From Pseudomonadota bacterium (GTDB lineage Bacteria; Pseudomonadota; Gammaproteobacteria; Steroidobacterales; Steroidobacteraceae), in assembly GCA_023423065.1 (NCBI GenBank), contig JAFAGC010000039.1, forward strand, positions 1 to 64,000: 64,000 nt of DNA, written 5' to 3'. The notes under the pieces were generated by a model that searched no databases, had not been told where the DNA came from, and was given only the letters and a program-made list of their open reading frames with translations. How positions within the stretch are numbered: the first letter of the stretch is position 1; every line of letters begins with the position of its first letter. The position numbers were made by a program, and so were the translations under genes. This document shows positions 35,104-45,500 of the stretch, in pieces.

Positions 35104-35553
35104 TTATTCTTCGGCCGTGATAACAACCGGCAGCTGCACGTCGATGTCCGTGTGCAGGTGCAGGACCACCACGTGCTCGCCGACCGTGCGCAGCGGGCCG
35201 TTCGGCAGGCGCACTTCCGCGCGCGCCAGCTTATGACCTTGCGCCGTGCAGGCCTCGGCGATGTCCGCCGTGCCGATCGAGCCGAACAGCTTGCCTTCGG
35301 TGCCGGCCTTCGCCGTGATCTGGAGCTTGAACTCCTTGAGCGCGGCGGCGCGGCTTTCCGCGTCCTGGAACTGCTCGCGCGCGATCTTCTCGAGCTCGGC
35401 GCGGCGGGCTTCGAACTTCTTGACGTTGTCCGGCGTCGCGAGCGTCGCCTTGCCTTTCGGCAGGAGGAAGTTGCGGCCGTAGCCGGACTTCACTTTCACG
35501 CGGTCGCCGATGTTTCCAAGGTTCGCCACCTTGGTGAGCAGAATGACGTCCAT
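35104..35553 (-). CDS. rplI: 50S ribosomal protein L9
   Basis: A 149-residue protein with the L9 N-terminal RNA-binding signature (MDVILLTKVANLGNIGDRVKVK, GYGRNFLLPKGKA), the central helix and the C-terminal domain (FGSIGTADIAEA, EVRLPNGPLRTVGEHVVVLHLH). Full length as in E. coli. It follows rpsR by 7 nt. Confidence 0.98.
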   Translation of the reverse strand: MDVILLTKVANLGNIGDRVKVKSGYGRNFLLPKGKATLATPDNVKKFEARRAELEKIAREQFQDAESRAAALKEFKLQITAKAGTEGKLFGSIGTADIAEACTAQGHKLARAEVRLPNGPLRTVGEHVVVLHLHTDIDVQLPVVITAEE

Positions 35554-35560
35554 GGTTATC

Positions 35561-35830
35561 TCAATGCTGGTCGGTGTATGGCAGCAGCGCGAGGAAACGC
35601 GCGCGCTTGATCGCGGCCGCGAGCTGGCGTTGGTAGAACGCCTTGGTGCCCGTGATGCGGCTCGGCACGATCTTGCCGGTTTCGGTGATGTACTGCTTGA
35701 GCGTGGCCAGATCCTTGTAATCGATCTGCTTCACACCCTCGGCCGTGAAACGGCAGAACTTGCGACGGCGCGAGAAGGAGCGGTTGCCACCGCCACCCGG
35801 GCCACTGCGACGCGGTTTCTCGTCTCTCAT
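35561..35830 (-). CDS. rpsR: 30S ribosomal protein S18
   Basis: Eighty-nine residues matching S18: FSRRRKFCRFTAEGVKQIDYKD, LKQYITETGKIVPSRITGT and QRQLAAAIKRARFLALLPY. The glycine-rich N-terminal extension (RRSGPGGGGNRS) is slightly longer than in E. coli. The ATG shares one base with the rpsF stop (TAATG). Confidence 0.97.
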   Translation of the reverse strand: MRDEKPRRSGPGGGGNRSFSRRRKFCRFTAEGVKQIDYKDLATLKQYITETGKIVPSRITGTKAFYQRQLAAAIKRARFLALLPYTDQH

Positions 35831-36234
35831 TACGCGTTCACTCCCATGTCATCGTCATCGCTGGCGAACGGGGAATCGTCGCGGCTGCGACGCGGTCCGC
35901 CTTCCTTTTCTTCCTGCGCGGCCTTCGCCATCGGCGAGGGCTCGGTCACGGCTTCGTCCATGTTCACCACCAGGTGACGCAGGACGGCGTCCGAGAAACG
36001 GAACGCGCCGGTGAGCTCGGCCAGGGTCTTCTGGTCGGTCTCGACGTTCAGCAGGACGTAGTGGGCCTTGTGGACCTTGGCGATCGGGAACGTGAGCTGG
36101 CGGCGGCCCCAGTCTTCGAGACGGTGCACCGTGCCACCACCGGCGGTGATCATTCCGCGGTAGCGCTCGATCATGGCGGGGACTTGTTCGCTCTGGTCCG
36201 GATGGACCAGGAACACGATTTCGTAATGCCTCAT
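35830..36234 (-). CDS. rpsF: 30S ribosomal protein S6
   Basis: A 134-residue S6: MRHYEIVFLVHPDQSEQVP, RLEDWGRRQLTFPIAKVHKAHY and FSDAVLRHLVV. A charged C-terminal tail follows (EEKEGGPRRSRDDSPFASDDDD), resembling the acidic glutamate-modified tail of enterobacterial S6. The ATG at 36234 follows an AAGGAG site and gives the standard N-terminus. First gene of rpsF-rpsR-rplI. Confidence 0.97.
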   Translation of the reverse strand: MRHYEIVFLVHPDQSEQVPAMIERYRGMITAGGGTVHRLEDWGRRQLTFPIAKVHKAHYVLLNVETDQKTLAELTGAFRFSDAVLRHLVVNMDEAVTEPSPMAKAAQEEKEGGPRRSRDDSPFASDDDDMGVNA

Positions 36235-36384
36235 GGTTACTCCTTGTGGATTTAGCCGCCCGGCTGAGGTTGACGGTGCGGCAAGGGGTCGAAAACGGGC
36301 GCGAAGAATACTCAAGGCGCGTCCCGTACGCAAGCTACGGAAACGCGCCTTGGATATCAAATTCAAAGACTTACGCGCACCCGA

Positions 36385-37944
36385 TCAATTGCTGCTGGCT
36401 TGCGGCATCTCCATCTTGCGTTGCGCCTGCTCGAGCGCCGTCTTGAGGCTCAGCGTATCCGCCCCCTGCGAGGGCGGGAACTCGATGAGAGACTTGAGAT
36501 GCGCGGCGATGATGGGCCCCGCGGCGGTCGGCGCCCAGAGCTTCGAAGCGAAGAACTTGCGGCCGATGTAGCCCCACTCCTCGGACTCCGGATCCATCTT
36601 CTCCATCGGGTCCATGCGCAGGTTGAACACGTACGGCACCGAGGGGTACGCCTTCTCGTTCCACCAGCTGCCGTGCTTCTTCACGCCGATGTGCATTTTC
36701 CAGTTGTCGACCCGAATCGCCATGAGGTCGGTCTCGTCGTAGTAGAACACCTCGCGGCGCGCCGACTTCTCGCTCTTGCCCGACCAGTGATCGAGATTGT
36801 TGTAGCCGTCGAGGTGGACCTTGTAGGTGGTCTCACCCATCTTGTATCCCTTGAGCAGATCCTGCTTGAGATTGGGCAACCCGGCCGCGGCGGCCAGGGT
36901 CACGTAAAGATCTTCGTGGCACTGGTTTCCGTTCGAGACGCTGTGCGGCTTGATGACGCCCGGCCAGCGGACGAGCAGCGGCACACGCAGTCCGCCTTCC
37001 CAGGTCGTGCCTTTCTCGCCGCGAAACGGCGCGTAACCGCCGTCCGGCCACATGATGAGCTCGTTGCCGTTGTCCGTCGTGTAGATGACGATGGTGTTGT
37101 CGGCGACGCCGAGGTCGTCGAGTTTCTTGAGCAACGCGCCGATGTGATCGTCGTGTTCGAGCATCTTGGCGCGCACCACGTCCTCTTCGGCGCGCCCTTC
37201 GTCCACCGCCTTTTGCACGTACTTCTTCTGCGGATGCGACCAGATGTGGATCGCCGTGGTGTTGAACCAGCAGAAGAACGGCTTGTCGCCCTTGCCGTTC
37301 TTGTCCAGCCACTCGAGCGTGTGTTCGAGCACTTCGCCGTCGAAGGTCTCCATGCGCTTGCGCGTCAGCGGACCGGTGTCTTCGATCTTCTGCTTGCCGA
37401 CGCGGCCGAATTTGACGTCCTCGGTGGAATCGTCCTTGTCCGAGGCCCAGGCGTGGAGCACACCGCGCGGACCGAAGGTCTTCTTGTATTCAGGGTTCTT
37501 CTGCCCCGGATAGTCGAGCTCTTCGGGTTCTTCCTCCGCGTTGAGGTGGTACAGGTTGCCGAACCACTCGTCGAAGCCGTGCATGGTCGGCAAGTGTTCG
37601 TTGCGATCTCCGAGATGATTCTTGCCGAACTGGCTGGTCGCGTAGCCGACGGACTTCAACACTTCGGCGAGCGTGGGATTCTGCGGTTGAATGCCGCGCT
37701 TGGATCCCGGGATGCCGATGGTGGTCATCCCCGTGCGAATCGGGAACTGTCCCATGATGAACGCGGCGCGCCCGGCCGTGCAGCTCGGCTGGGCGTAGTG
37801 ATCGGTGAACAACATGCCTTCCTCGGCGATGCGGTCGATGTTGGGCGTCCGTCCCATCATTCCATGTGTGTACGCGCCCACGTTCCACGTACCGATGTCG
37901 TCACCGAAGATGACGAGAATGTTGGGTTTCTCCTTTGCCGCCAT
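36385..37944 (-). CDS. Arylsulfatase A (CTAGR type), cytoplasmic
   Basis: A 519-residue type I sulfatase, an enzyme that removes sulfate from organic sulfate esters using a formylglycine made from cysteine. The N-terminal metal site is NILVIFGDDIG. The modified residue is C55 in PSCTAGRAAF, followed by IMGQ rather than the usual LTGR. GKNHLGDR and YTTDNGNE supply further ligands. There is no signal peptide: the fold begins at residue 7. Start 37944 follows AAGGAGAG. It is closest in layout to the sulfatase at 43094-44599, with which it shares long blocks, and is separated from it by rlmB and rnr. Single gene. Confidence 0.9.
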   Translation of the reverse strand: MAAKEKPNILVIFGDDIGTWNVGAYTHGMMGRTPNIDRIAEEGMLFTDHYAQPSCTAGRAAFIMGQFPIRTGMTTIGIPGSKRGIQPQNPTLAEVLKSVGYATSQFGKNHLGDRNEHLPTMHGFDEWFGNLYHLNAEEEPEELDYPGQKNPEYKKTFGPRGVLHAWASDKDDSTEDVKFGRVGKQKIEDTGPLTRKRMETFDGEVLEHTLEWLDKNGKGDKPFFCWFNTTAIHIWSHPQKKYVQKAVDEGRAEEDVVRAKMLEHDDHIGALLKKLDDLGVADNTIVIYTTDNGNELIMWPDGGYAPFRGEKGTTWEGGLRVPLLVRWPGVIKPHSVSNGNQCHEDLYVTLAAAAGLPNLKQDLLKGYKMGETTYKVHLDGYNNLDHWSGKSEKSARREVFYYDETDLMAIRVDNWKMHIGVKKHGSWWNEKAYPSVPYVFNLRMDPMEKMDPESEEWGYIGRKFFASKLWAPTAAGPIIAAHLKSLIEFPPSQGADTLSLKTALEQAQRKMEMPQASSN

Positions 37945-38122
37945 GCTTCTCTCCTTGAAAGCGGAACGTCCTGTTCGAACGCGCATGCTGAAATCCGCCG
38001 GCGCGACCGGCAATCGGCCCTAGGTCCGACGCCGCAGGCGCGTCACGCGATTGCGAACTGCCGCACGGCAGCATGTGAAGCGGAGCTGCACTATCGTCGC
38101 AGCATCATCCCGGACGCCTCGC

Positions 38123-38293
38123 ATGAACAACGACAACGTCATTCCGTTTCGCAAGCGGCCGCCATCAGAAGGCGAAATGGATGCCTACCGCCAGATGACC
38201 CGGCGCTGGAGCGACGCATCGAAGCAGCTCCTGCTGCCCGATCACTTCCAGGCGGAAATCAAGGAACGCGCGGAGACTACGGGGACCGACTGA
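38123..38293 (+). CDS. Small hypothetical protein
   Basis: Fifty-six residues, starting MNNDNVIPFRKRPPSEGEMD and continuing as a polar, helical-looking chain (AYRQMTRRWSDASKQLLL). No signal peptide or membrane helix. The NVIPFRKRP start is seen in small proteobacterial proteins of unknown function. It converges with rlmB, ending 3 nt before it. Confidence 0.5.
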   Translation: MNNDNVIPFRKRPPSEGEMDAYRQMTRRWSDASKQLLLPDHFQAEIKERAETTGTD

Positions 38294-38296
38294 AGA

Positions 38297-39070
38297 TCAG
38301 GGCTGGAGTCGCGGTCCGCGTTGCGCCGCGATTCGCTGTCGCACGGTCTCGTACATGAGCATCCCCGCGGCGACCGAGACGTTCAGGCTTTCGACCGCCC
38401 CCGCCTGAGGCAGCCGCACGAGCAGGTCGCAGGTCTCGCGCGTGAGCTGACGCAATCCGGATCCTTCCGCGCCCATGACGAGCGCGATCGGTCCGGCGAG
38501 ATCCGTTTCGTGTGCGAGCTTCGGTGCTTCGGCATCGGCGCCGACGATCCACAACCCCGCCTCTTTCAGCAGCCGCAGCGTTCGCGCGAGATTCGTGACC
38601 ACCGCGAGCGGCGTGGTCTCCGCCGCGCCGGCCGCCACCTTGCGCACCGTCGCGTTCATCTGCACGGCGCGATCCTTGGGAATGACTACGGCGAGCGCGC
38701 CGCAGGCATCCGCGGTGCGCAGGCACGCGCCGAGGTTGTGAGGGTCCTGCACCCCGTCGAGCACCAGCACGAACGGTGGCTGCTTATCCTCGAGCCTGCG
38801 CGCGATCGCCGCGACCAGTTCTTCCTCGCGCCAGGGCGGCAGCGGCTGCACGTCGACGTACACACCCTGGTGCACGGCGTCGCCGAACAACTGCTTGAAG
38901 TTCGCGGGCGACGCGCGGGCCACTTTCTTGCCAGCCTTCTGCGCGAGCGCCTGCAGCTCGGCGACGCGCGGCTCGGCGCGTCCCTCTGCGATGGTCAGCG
39001 CGGTGACGCGCTCGGCGTGCCGCGTGAGCAGCGCGCGCACGGCGTGCAGCCCGTACACCTTCTCCGTCAA
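38297..39070 (-). CDS. rlmB: 23S rRNA (guanosine2251-2'-O)-methyltransferase
   Basis: A 257-residue SPOUT (SpoU) enzyme that methylates G2251 in the P-loop of 23S rRNA. Motifs are YGLHAVRALL at the N-terminal substrate-binding domain, VLDGVQDPHNLGACLRTADA, IALVMGAEGSGLRQLT and ESLNVSVAAGMLMYE. The TTG start at 39070 is 2 nt after the rnr stop, the standard rnr-rlmB pair. Confidence 0.95.
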   Translation of the reverse strand: MTEKVYGLHAVRALLTRHAERVTALTIAEGRAEPRVAELQALAQKAGKKVARASPANFKQLFGDAVHQGVYVDVQPLPPWREEELVAAIARRLEDKQPPFVLVLDGVQDPHNLGACLRTADACGALAVVIPKDRAVQMNATVRKVAAGAAETTPLAVVTNLARTLRLLKEAGLWIVGADAEAPKLAHETDLAGPIALVMGAEGSGLRQLTRETCDLLVRLPQAGAVESLNVSVAAGMLMYETVRQRIAAQRGPRLQP

Positions 39071-39071
39071 A

Positions 39072-41162
39072 CTACCTCTCCCGCTTGCCGCGCCGCGGCC
39101 CGCGGCGCAGGTGCGACGTGCGGCGCGGCGACTTCTGCAGCTTGGGCGTGGTTTCCTCGACCTCGACCAGCGCGAGATCCACGAGTCCTTCGATGGGGTT
39201 CACGCTGGTCACGATCACGTGTACGCGCGCGCCGATGCCGAGCCGGCGCTTGCGCACTCGGCCAACCCAGGCACGACCGCCCGGCTCCATGACGTATTCG
39301 TCGCCGCGCAGGTTATCGATGTGCAGCAGGCCGTCGACACCCACCGCGGTGAGCTGCACGAAGGCGCCGAACTCCACCACCGTCGTGATCAGCCCTTCGA
39401 AGGTCTGCCCGATACGGTCGCGCAGATAGACGCACTTGAGCCAGGAGGAGACGTAGCGATCCGACTCGTCGGCGCGTTTCTCGAGCTGCGTGAGCTCGGC
39501 GCCGGCGGCGGCGAGCTGGCCGCCGTCGTAGCGCTGGCCGTACGGATCCGCATCCGACAGCAGCGCGCGCAACGTCCGGTGCACGACGAGATCCGGATAA
39601 CGGCGGATCGGCGACGTGAAGTGCGCGTAGTGTTTCAGCGCGAGCCCGAAGTGCCCGATGTTCTGCGGTTGATAGACCGCCTGCTGCATCGAGCGCACGA
39701 CCAGCGACTCGAGGAAGGGACGTTGCTCGTCGTTCGGGAACCGATCCGTGATCGCGCGGAAATCCTTCGGCTGCACGTCCTCGGGCAACTCTGCGGCAAC
39801 GCCCAGCGCGTTCAGCGTCTCGAGAAGAACGTCTATCTTCTTGTCCTCGGGCTTGCCGTGCACGCGGTACAACGTGCCGACGCCCTTCTGCTCGAGTTCG
39901 CGCGCCACGGCCACGTTCGCGAGGATCATGCACTCCTCGATGAGCTTGTGGGCCTCGTTGCGCTCATACATATATATGCGCTGGATCCGGCCCACGGAGT
40001 CGATGTCGAATTCCGCTTCGGCCGCGTCGAACTCGAGCGCGCCGCGCTTGTGTCGCGCCTTGAGCAGCGCGCGGTACACGTCGACCAGAGGTAGTAGTTT
40101 GTCCGTGAGATGTCCGAGCTCGGCGCGCGCCTCGGGCCGGCCCTCGAACAGCGCCGCGTAGGCCTTGGTGTAGGTGAGCCGGTGCGCGGAGCGCATGACG
40201 GCCGGATAGAAATGCGCTTCCGACAACACGCCCGAACGCGTCACGATCATGTCGGCCACGAAACACAGGCGATCGACCTTCGGCTGCAGCGAGCACAACA
40301 CGTTCGACAGCGCGAACGGCAGCATCGGTATGACGCGCGTGGGGAAATACACGCTGGTGCCGCGCTCGCGCGCGCTCGCGTCGAGCGCGGTGCCGCGTCG
40401 CACGTAGAAGCTCACGTCCGCGATCGCGACGATCAGCCGGAAACCTCGCGGATGCGGCTCGGCGTAAACCGCGTCGTCGAAATCCTTCGCGTCCTCGCCG
40501 TCGATGGTGACCAGCGGGAGATCGCGGATGTCGATGCGTTGCGCCGCGACGGCGGGATCGACCGCGTTGCCGTAAGCCTCCGCCTCGCGCACGGCCTCCG
40601 GCGAAAACTCGCCCGGGAGGTCGAAGCGTGCGATGGCCGCCTCGCAGGCAAGCTCGACCGGTTTCTCGGGATCGAGTCGCTTCGTGACGCGGGCCTGGGG
40701 GGTCGAGCCTTGAGCTGCGTATCGCGTGACCGCCGCGATCACCCAGTCGCCATGCCGGGCACCGTTCAGTTCGCCGTGCGGCACCAGGCAGCGCATTCCG
40801 ATGCGTCGGTCGGCGGCGGTGACGAAGGCCGTGCGGCCATGCACCTCCATCGTTCCGACAAACGCCTTCGTCGCGTGCTCGATGACCTTTTCGAGTTTTC
40901 CGGAGTACCGGCCGTCGCGGCCACGCTCGACCGACACCCGCACCCGATCGCCGTGCATCACGCCGACCATCTGGTGCGGCGGCAGGAAGACCGCCTCCTC
41001 GTGACCCTCCACGCGCACGAACCCGAAGCCGGCGCGATTCGCGCTGACGACGCCCTCGGCGGTGTGTCCGAACGAAGCTTTCTTCGCCGAGTGCTGGGAC
41101 GATTCGTGCGGTCGATCGCGGCGAGGTGGGCGCTGACGCCCGTTGCGTTTGTTACGGTGCAA
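39072..41162 (-). CDS. rnr: Ribonuclease R
   Basis: A 696-residue 3'-5' exoribonuclease of the RNB family that degrades structured RNA. The cold-shock domains precede the RNB core, with VTIDGEDAKDFDDAVYAE (metal-binding aspartates), HFTSPIRRYPDLVVHR and an S1 domain (GLITTVVEFGAFVQL). The tail is very basic (RRTSHLRRGPRRGKRER). It is about 115 residues shorter than E. coli RNase R; the N-terminal helix-turn-helix part is missing, replaced by a basic stretch of about 30 residues. The start codon is TTG at 41162. Confidence 0.95.
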   Translation of the reverse strand: MHRNKRNGRQRPPRRDRPHESSQHSAKKASFGHTAEGVVSANRAGFGFVRVEGHEEAVFLPPHQMVGVMHGDRVRVSVERGRDGRYSGKLEKVIEHATKAFVGTMEVHGRTAFVTAADRRIGMRCLVPHGELNGARHGDWVIAAVTRYAAQGSTPQARVTKRLDPEKPVELACEAAIARFDLPGEFSPEAVREAEAYGNAVDPAVAAQRIDIRDLPLVTIDGEDAKDFDDAVYAEPHPRGFRLIVAIADVSFYVRRGTALDASARERGTSVYFPTRVIPMLPFALSNVLCSLQPKVDRLCFVADMIVTRSGVLSEAHFYPAVMRSAHRLTYTKAYAALFEGRPEARAELGHLTDKLLPLVDVYRALLKARHKRGALEFDAAEAEFDIDSVGRIQRIYMYERNEAHKLIEECMILANVAVARELEQKGVGTLYRVHGKPEDKKIDVLLETLNALGVAAELPEDVQPKDFRAITDRFPNDEQRPFLESLVVRSMQQAVYQPQNIGHFGLALKHYAHFTSPIRRYPDLVVHRTLRALLSDADPYGQRYDGGQLAAAGAELTQLEKRADESDRYVSSWLKCVYLRDRIGQTFEGLITTVVEFGAFVQLTAVGVDGLLHIDNLRGDEYVMEPGGRAWVGRVRKRRLGIGARVHVIVTSVNPIEGLVDLALVEVEETTPKLQKSPRRTSHLRRGPRRGKRER

Positions 41163-41189
41163 GGATTAGGCCTTTTCTGCTTTCGCGCG

Positions 41190-41206
41190 ATTCTACGCAG
41201 ATTCAG
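41190..41206 (-). promoter_or_regulatory. Possible -10 region of the rnr-rlmB operon
   Basis: On the minus strand CTGAATCTGCGTAGAATC contains a TAGAAT hexamer 28 nt before the rnr start. Nearly the same string precedes rpsP. No good -35 is seen at 16-18 nt, so the call rests on the similarity between the two sites. Confidence 0.3.
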
Positions 41207-41265
41207 TCTGCGGCTCGCGACTATGGCGCCGCCGCCGGAGCACGCCGATACTGGGCACCAGGACC

Positions 41266-41865
41266 ATGACGACATTCGAAGCAGGACTTTCGATCGCGCT
41301 CGGCCTTGCGCTCGCCGCGGCCACGGGCTTCCGCGTGTTCCTGCCGCTGCTGATCGCCAGCATCGCGGCGCATACCGGACACCTGCCGCTGGGCGACCAT
41401 TTCACCTGGCTGGGTTCGTTGCCCGCGATGATCATGCTCGCGGTGGCCGCGACGGCCGAGGTGGCGGCCTATTACGTCCCGGTGGTCGACAATGTCCTCG
41501 ATGCCCTCGCCACTCCGGCCGCGCTCGTGGCGGGCGCGCTGGTGTCGGCCGCGGTCATGGTCGACCTGCCGCCGCTCGTGAAATGGTCGGCGGCCATCAT
41601 TGGCGGCGCCGGGGCCGCCGGCACCATGCAGATGCTGACCACGGCGGTGCGTGCCAAGTCGACCGCGCTCACCGGGGGCATCGGCAATCCCGTGTTGTCC
41701 ACGGCGGAAGCCGGTGGCGCCGTCTTCATCTCGGTGCTCGCCCTGCTGGCGCCGCTCGTCGCGATCGCCGTGCTCGCGATCGGGATCTGGTGGATAGTGA
41801 GGCTGGTGCGTCGTCTCGCGTCGCGCTCGCGCTCCGCCGCCTATCAGCGTTCGAACACCACGTGA
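41266..41865 (+). CDS. DUF4126 membrane protein
   Basis: A 199-residue integral membrane protein with about five hydrophobic segments. The conserved pattern is SIALGLALAAATGFRVFLPLL at the start and a glycine/threonine-rich loop (RAKSTALTGGIGNPVLST) in the middle, typical of DUF4126. The function is unknown. Its end overlaps the convergent methyltransferase gene by 22 nt. Confidence 0.8.
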   Translation: MTTFEAGLSIALGLALAAATGFRVFLPLLIASIAAHTGHLPLGDHFTWLGSLPAMIMLAVAATAEVAAYYVPVVDNVLDALATPAALVAGALVSAAVMVDLPPLVKWSAAIIGGAGAAGTMQMLTTAVRAKSTALTGGIGNPVLSTAEAGGAVFISVLALLAPLVAIAVLAIGIWWIVRLVRRLASRSRSAAYQRSNTT

Positions 41866-43093
41866 TCGTAGCGCCATAGCGATTCGAACAGCTCCCTTAC
41901 GCGACCCGCATCGTTCGCATCCGCGTCCGCGGCGATCTGCGCGATGCTCCGGCGACCGTCGATTCGTTCGAACATCTTGCGGTCGATGCGACGCAGCACG
42001 AGGAACAGATCCTCGAAGGCGTGGGACTGGTTTATGAGCACGGCGGCGGCTCCGGCCGGGATCCGCTCGGTCACGACCTTCGTCCACGGCAGCCGGTGCG
42101 GCACGAAATTCTTCCAGACCGGTTCGTCGAAATGGATTCCCGCGTTCTGCCGGCGCGCGTCGCGCCGATGCGCGACGACGCTGTGGCAGGTCATCACGCC
42201 ACGCCACAGCTCCATCGCGGCGTATTGTTCGCGGTCGGGCAATTCCGCGAGCCGCGTGGCATGCGGAGTGGTCGCGACGGAGCCGCATCGCGACAGGTAC
42301 GGCGCCTGCGCATACCAGCGCGCGAATGCGAGATCGCAGCGCTCGAGCAGATCGAACACCTGCGGAACCGTGTACGCGCGATCGCGCGGATTCAGCAACG
42401 CGTCCGCGAGCGCGTCGGCGTTCGCGGCATCGCGCGCCGCCCGCAACGTCGCCGCCAGTGGATGCTGCCGCGGCAGGCAGCTCAGCGTTTCGACCAGGTC
42501 GTCGATCTCGCGATCCGACGTGCCGATTCCGAGCCGCCGGCAGAACTCCTGAAGTAGATAGACACCCGCGCGGCCGTGCGGCGCGTAGACCATGAGATTC
42601 ACGGCACCGGCCGGCTTCAACACCTGCGCGAGCGCGCCCAGCCCCGCCGCGGGATCGGCGAGGTGATGCAGCACGCCGGTGCAGACGACGAGGTCGAAGC
42701 GGCGCCCGAGCTCACCGACCCGCTCGAGCGGCACCTGTTCGATCTCGAGATTCGCGAGCGCGTATTTCCTGGCGAGCTTCGCCGTGTGTTCGATGCTGGT
42801 CGCGCTCACGTCGATACCGACAACCCGCGCGGCGGGCCGGCACAACGCGTATTTCGCCGCCTGCCAGGTGCCGCAGCCCGCGACCAGGATGTCGAGGTCC
42901 TGCCGGAAACGCTCGGCGGGCCAGTAGAGGTGGAACTCCGCGCGCTCGCGCGTACCGTCGCGCCACTCGTCGCGCGCGCGGTCGAGGTTTTCCACCGGCG
43001 GTGGGTAGGGATGCCGGGTATAGAAGTCGGCGACTGGATCGGTTTCCAGGTACGACCCCACACCCGGCGCTTCCCGGATTGCAGGCTGCGGTG

Positions 43094-43097
<4 letters not shown>
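41844..43097 (-). CDS. Class I SAM-dependent methyltransferase
   Basis: A 417-residue protein. The N-terminal DFYTRHPYPPPVENLDRARDEW motif is shared by a family of bacterial methyltransferases. The SAM-binding core is ILVAGCGTWQAAKYAL, VGIDVSATSIEHT and VVCTGVLHHL. A C-terminal domain of about 100 residues (RRSIAQIAADADAN, FESLWRYDHVVF) is of unknown role. The GTG at 43097 overlaps the TGA of the preceding sulfatase gene (GTGA); an open frame continues upstream but runs inside that gene. Its substrate is unknown. The position at the end of the sulfatase operon suggests a linked pathway. Confidence 0.82.
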
Positions 43098-44599
<1,502 letters not shown>

Positions 44600-44689
44600 G
44601 GAGGATCTCCTCGGGAAGAGTCGCGGCATTGAACGCGTGGCGCAGTGAAGAGCCAATCGGATGAAGTGCCTATTCCCGCTCCACGGCTT

Positions 44690-45484
44690 TCATTTCTCCG
44701 GATACAACAACGTCACGACGAAGCGTGCGCCCCACTCCGGCCCCCCTTCAGGGGTGTCCGCGTACCACCGCGCCCCTCCGGCGAAGCTGATCATCTGTCC
44801 GCCGATCTTCGTGACCTTGGAGTACATGACGTTGATGGGCACGGTCCACTGCTCGTTCTCCCAGTCGTACGTCGACTCGCTGTTGAACGTAAGCGTGCGC
44901 CCACCCTTGAATTGCTTCGCGAGGAAGGGTTGCAGGAACGTGTTGCTGACGTCCGCGCGGTCGTCCGATCCCGCGAACGATTCGATGTGATTGACGAGCG
45001 CGCCGATTGTCCAGCCGGTCTCGGTCTGTTTGAGCACGAGCGCGCTCGGACCCGCACCCCACTTCTCCGTGCCTAACAAGTCGTCCGTTGCCGTGGGCAG
45101 CAGGAACACCGGGCCGATGCCCCAGATGAGGCCGCCGGGCGCCGACTTCGGCGAGAAGAAGAACGTCGGCGTCGTGTCGCCGAGGCCGGATTGGCTCGAG
45201 CTCCCGATCACGTCATCCTGGTAGATCACCGGCATGATGACGCGCGTGATGAGATTCCAGCTCTCGCCGAGCGACGTTGGAATGACGGGCTGGACGTTGA
45301 GCGTGAAGCGGTAACCGTCGAGCTCGCCGTAGCTTTCATCGTAGTTCAATTGCAGCGGCACGCTGATCAGCGACGCGACGGGATTCGAGAGCTGCTTCGC
45401 GAGCGTGTCCGCGTTGTCCTGGGCGAATGCCGCGCCCGCCACGAAGGCAGGAACCAGCGCTGCGACCGCTGCAACCGATTTCAC
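44690..45484 (-). CDS. Outer-membrane channel-like protein (phenol MetA-degradation family type)
   Basis: A 264-residue exported protein with a signal peptide ending AFVAGAAFAQ. The rest alternates short beta-strand-like stretches (RFTLNVQPVIPTSLG, LGDTTPTFFFSP, GLIWGIGPVFLLPTA, ARFVVTLLYPEK with a terminal hydrophobic/charged pattern), as in the transporter group related to the MetA-pathway phenol-degradation family. It probably sits in the outer membrane and may admit the sulfate esters cleaved by the operon's sulfatases; this is inference from context. GTG start at 45484, 16 nt after the preceding sulfatase gene. Confidence 0.75.
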   Translation of the reverse strand: MKSVAAVAALVPAFVAGAAFAQDNADTLAKQLSNPVASLISVPLQLNYDESYGELDGYRFTLNVQPVIPTSLGESWNLITRVIMPVIYQDDVIGSSSQSGLGDTTPTFFFSPKSAPGGLIWGIGPVFLLPTATDDLLGTEKWGAGPSALVLKQTETGWTIGALVNHIESFAGSDDRADVSNTFLQPFLAKQFKGGRTLTFNSESTYDWENEQWTVPINVMYSKVTKIGGQMISFAGGARWYADTPEGGPEWGARFVVTLLYPEK

Positions 45485-45500
45485 CGCCGTACCCGGCCGC

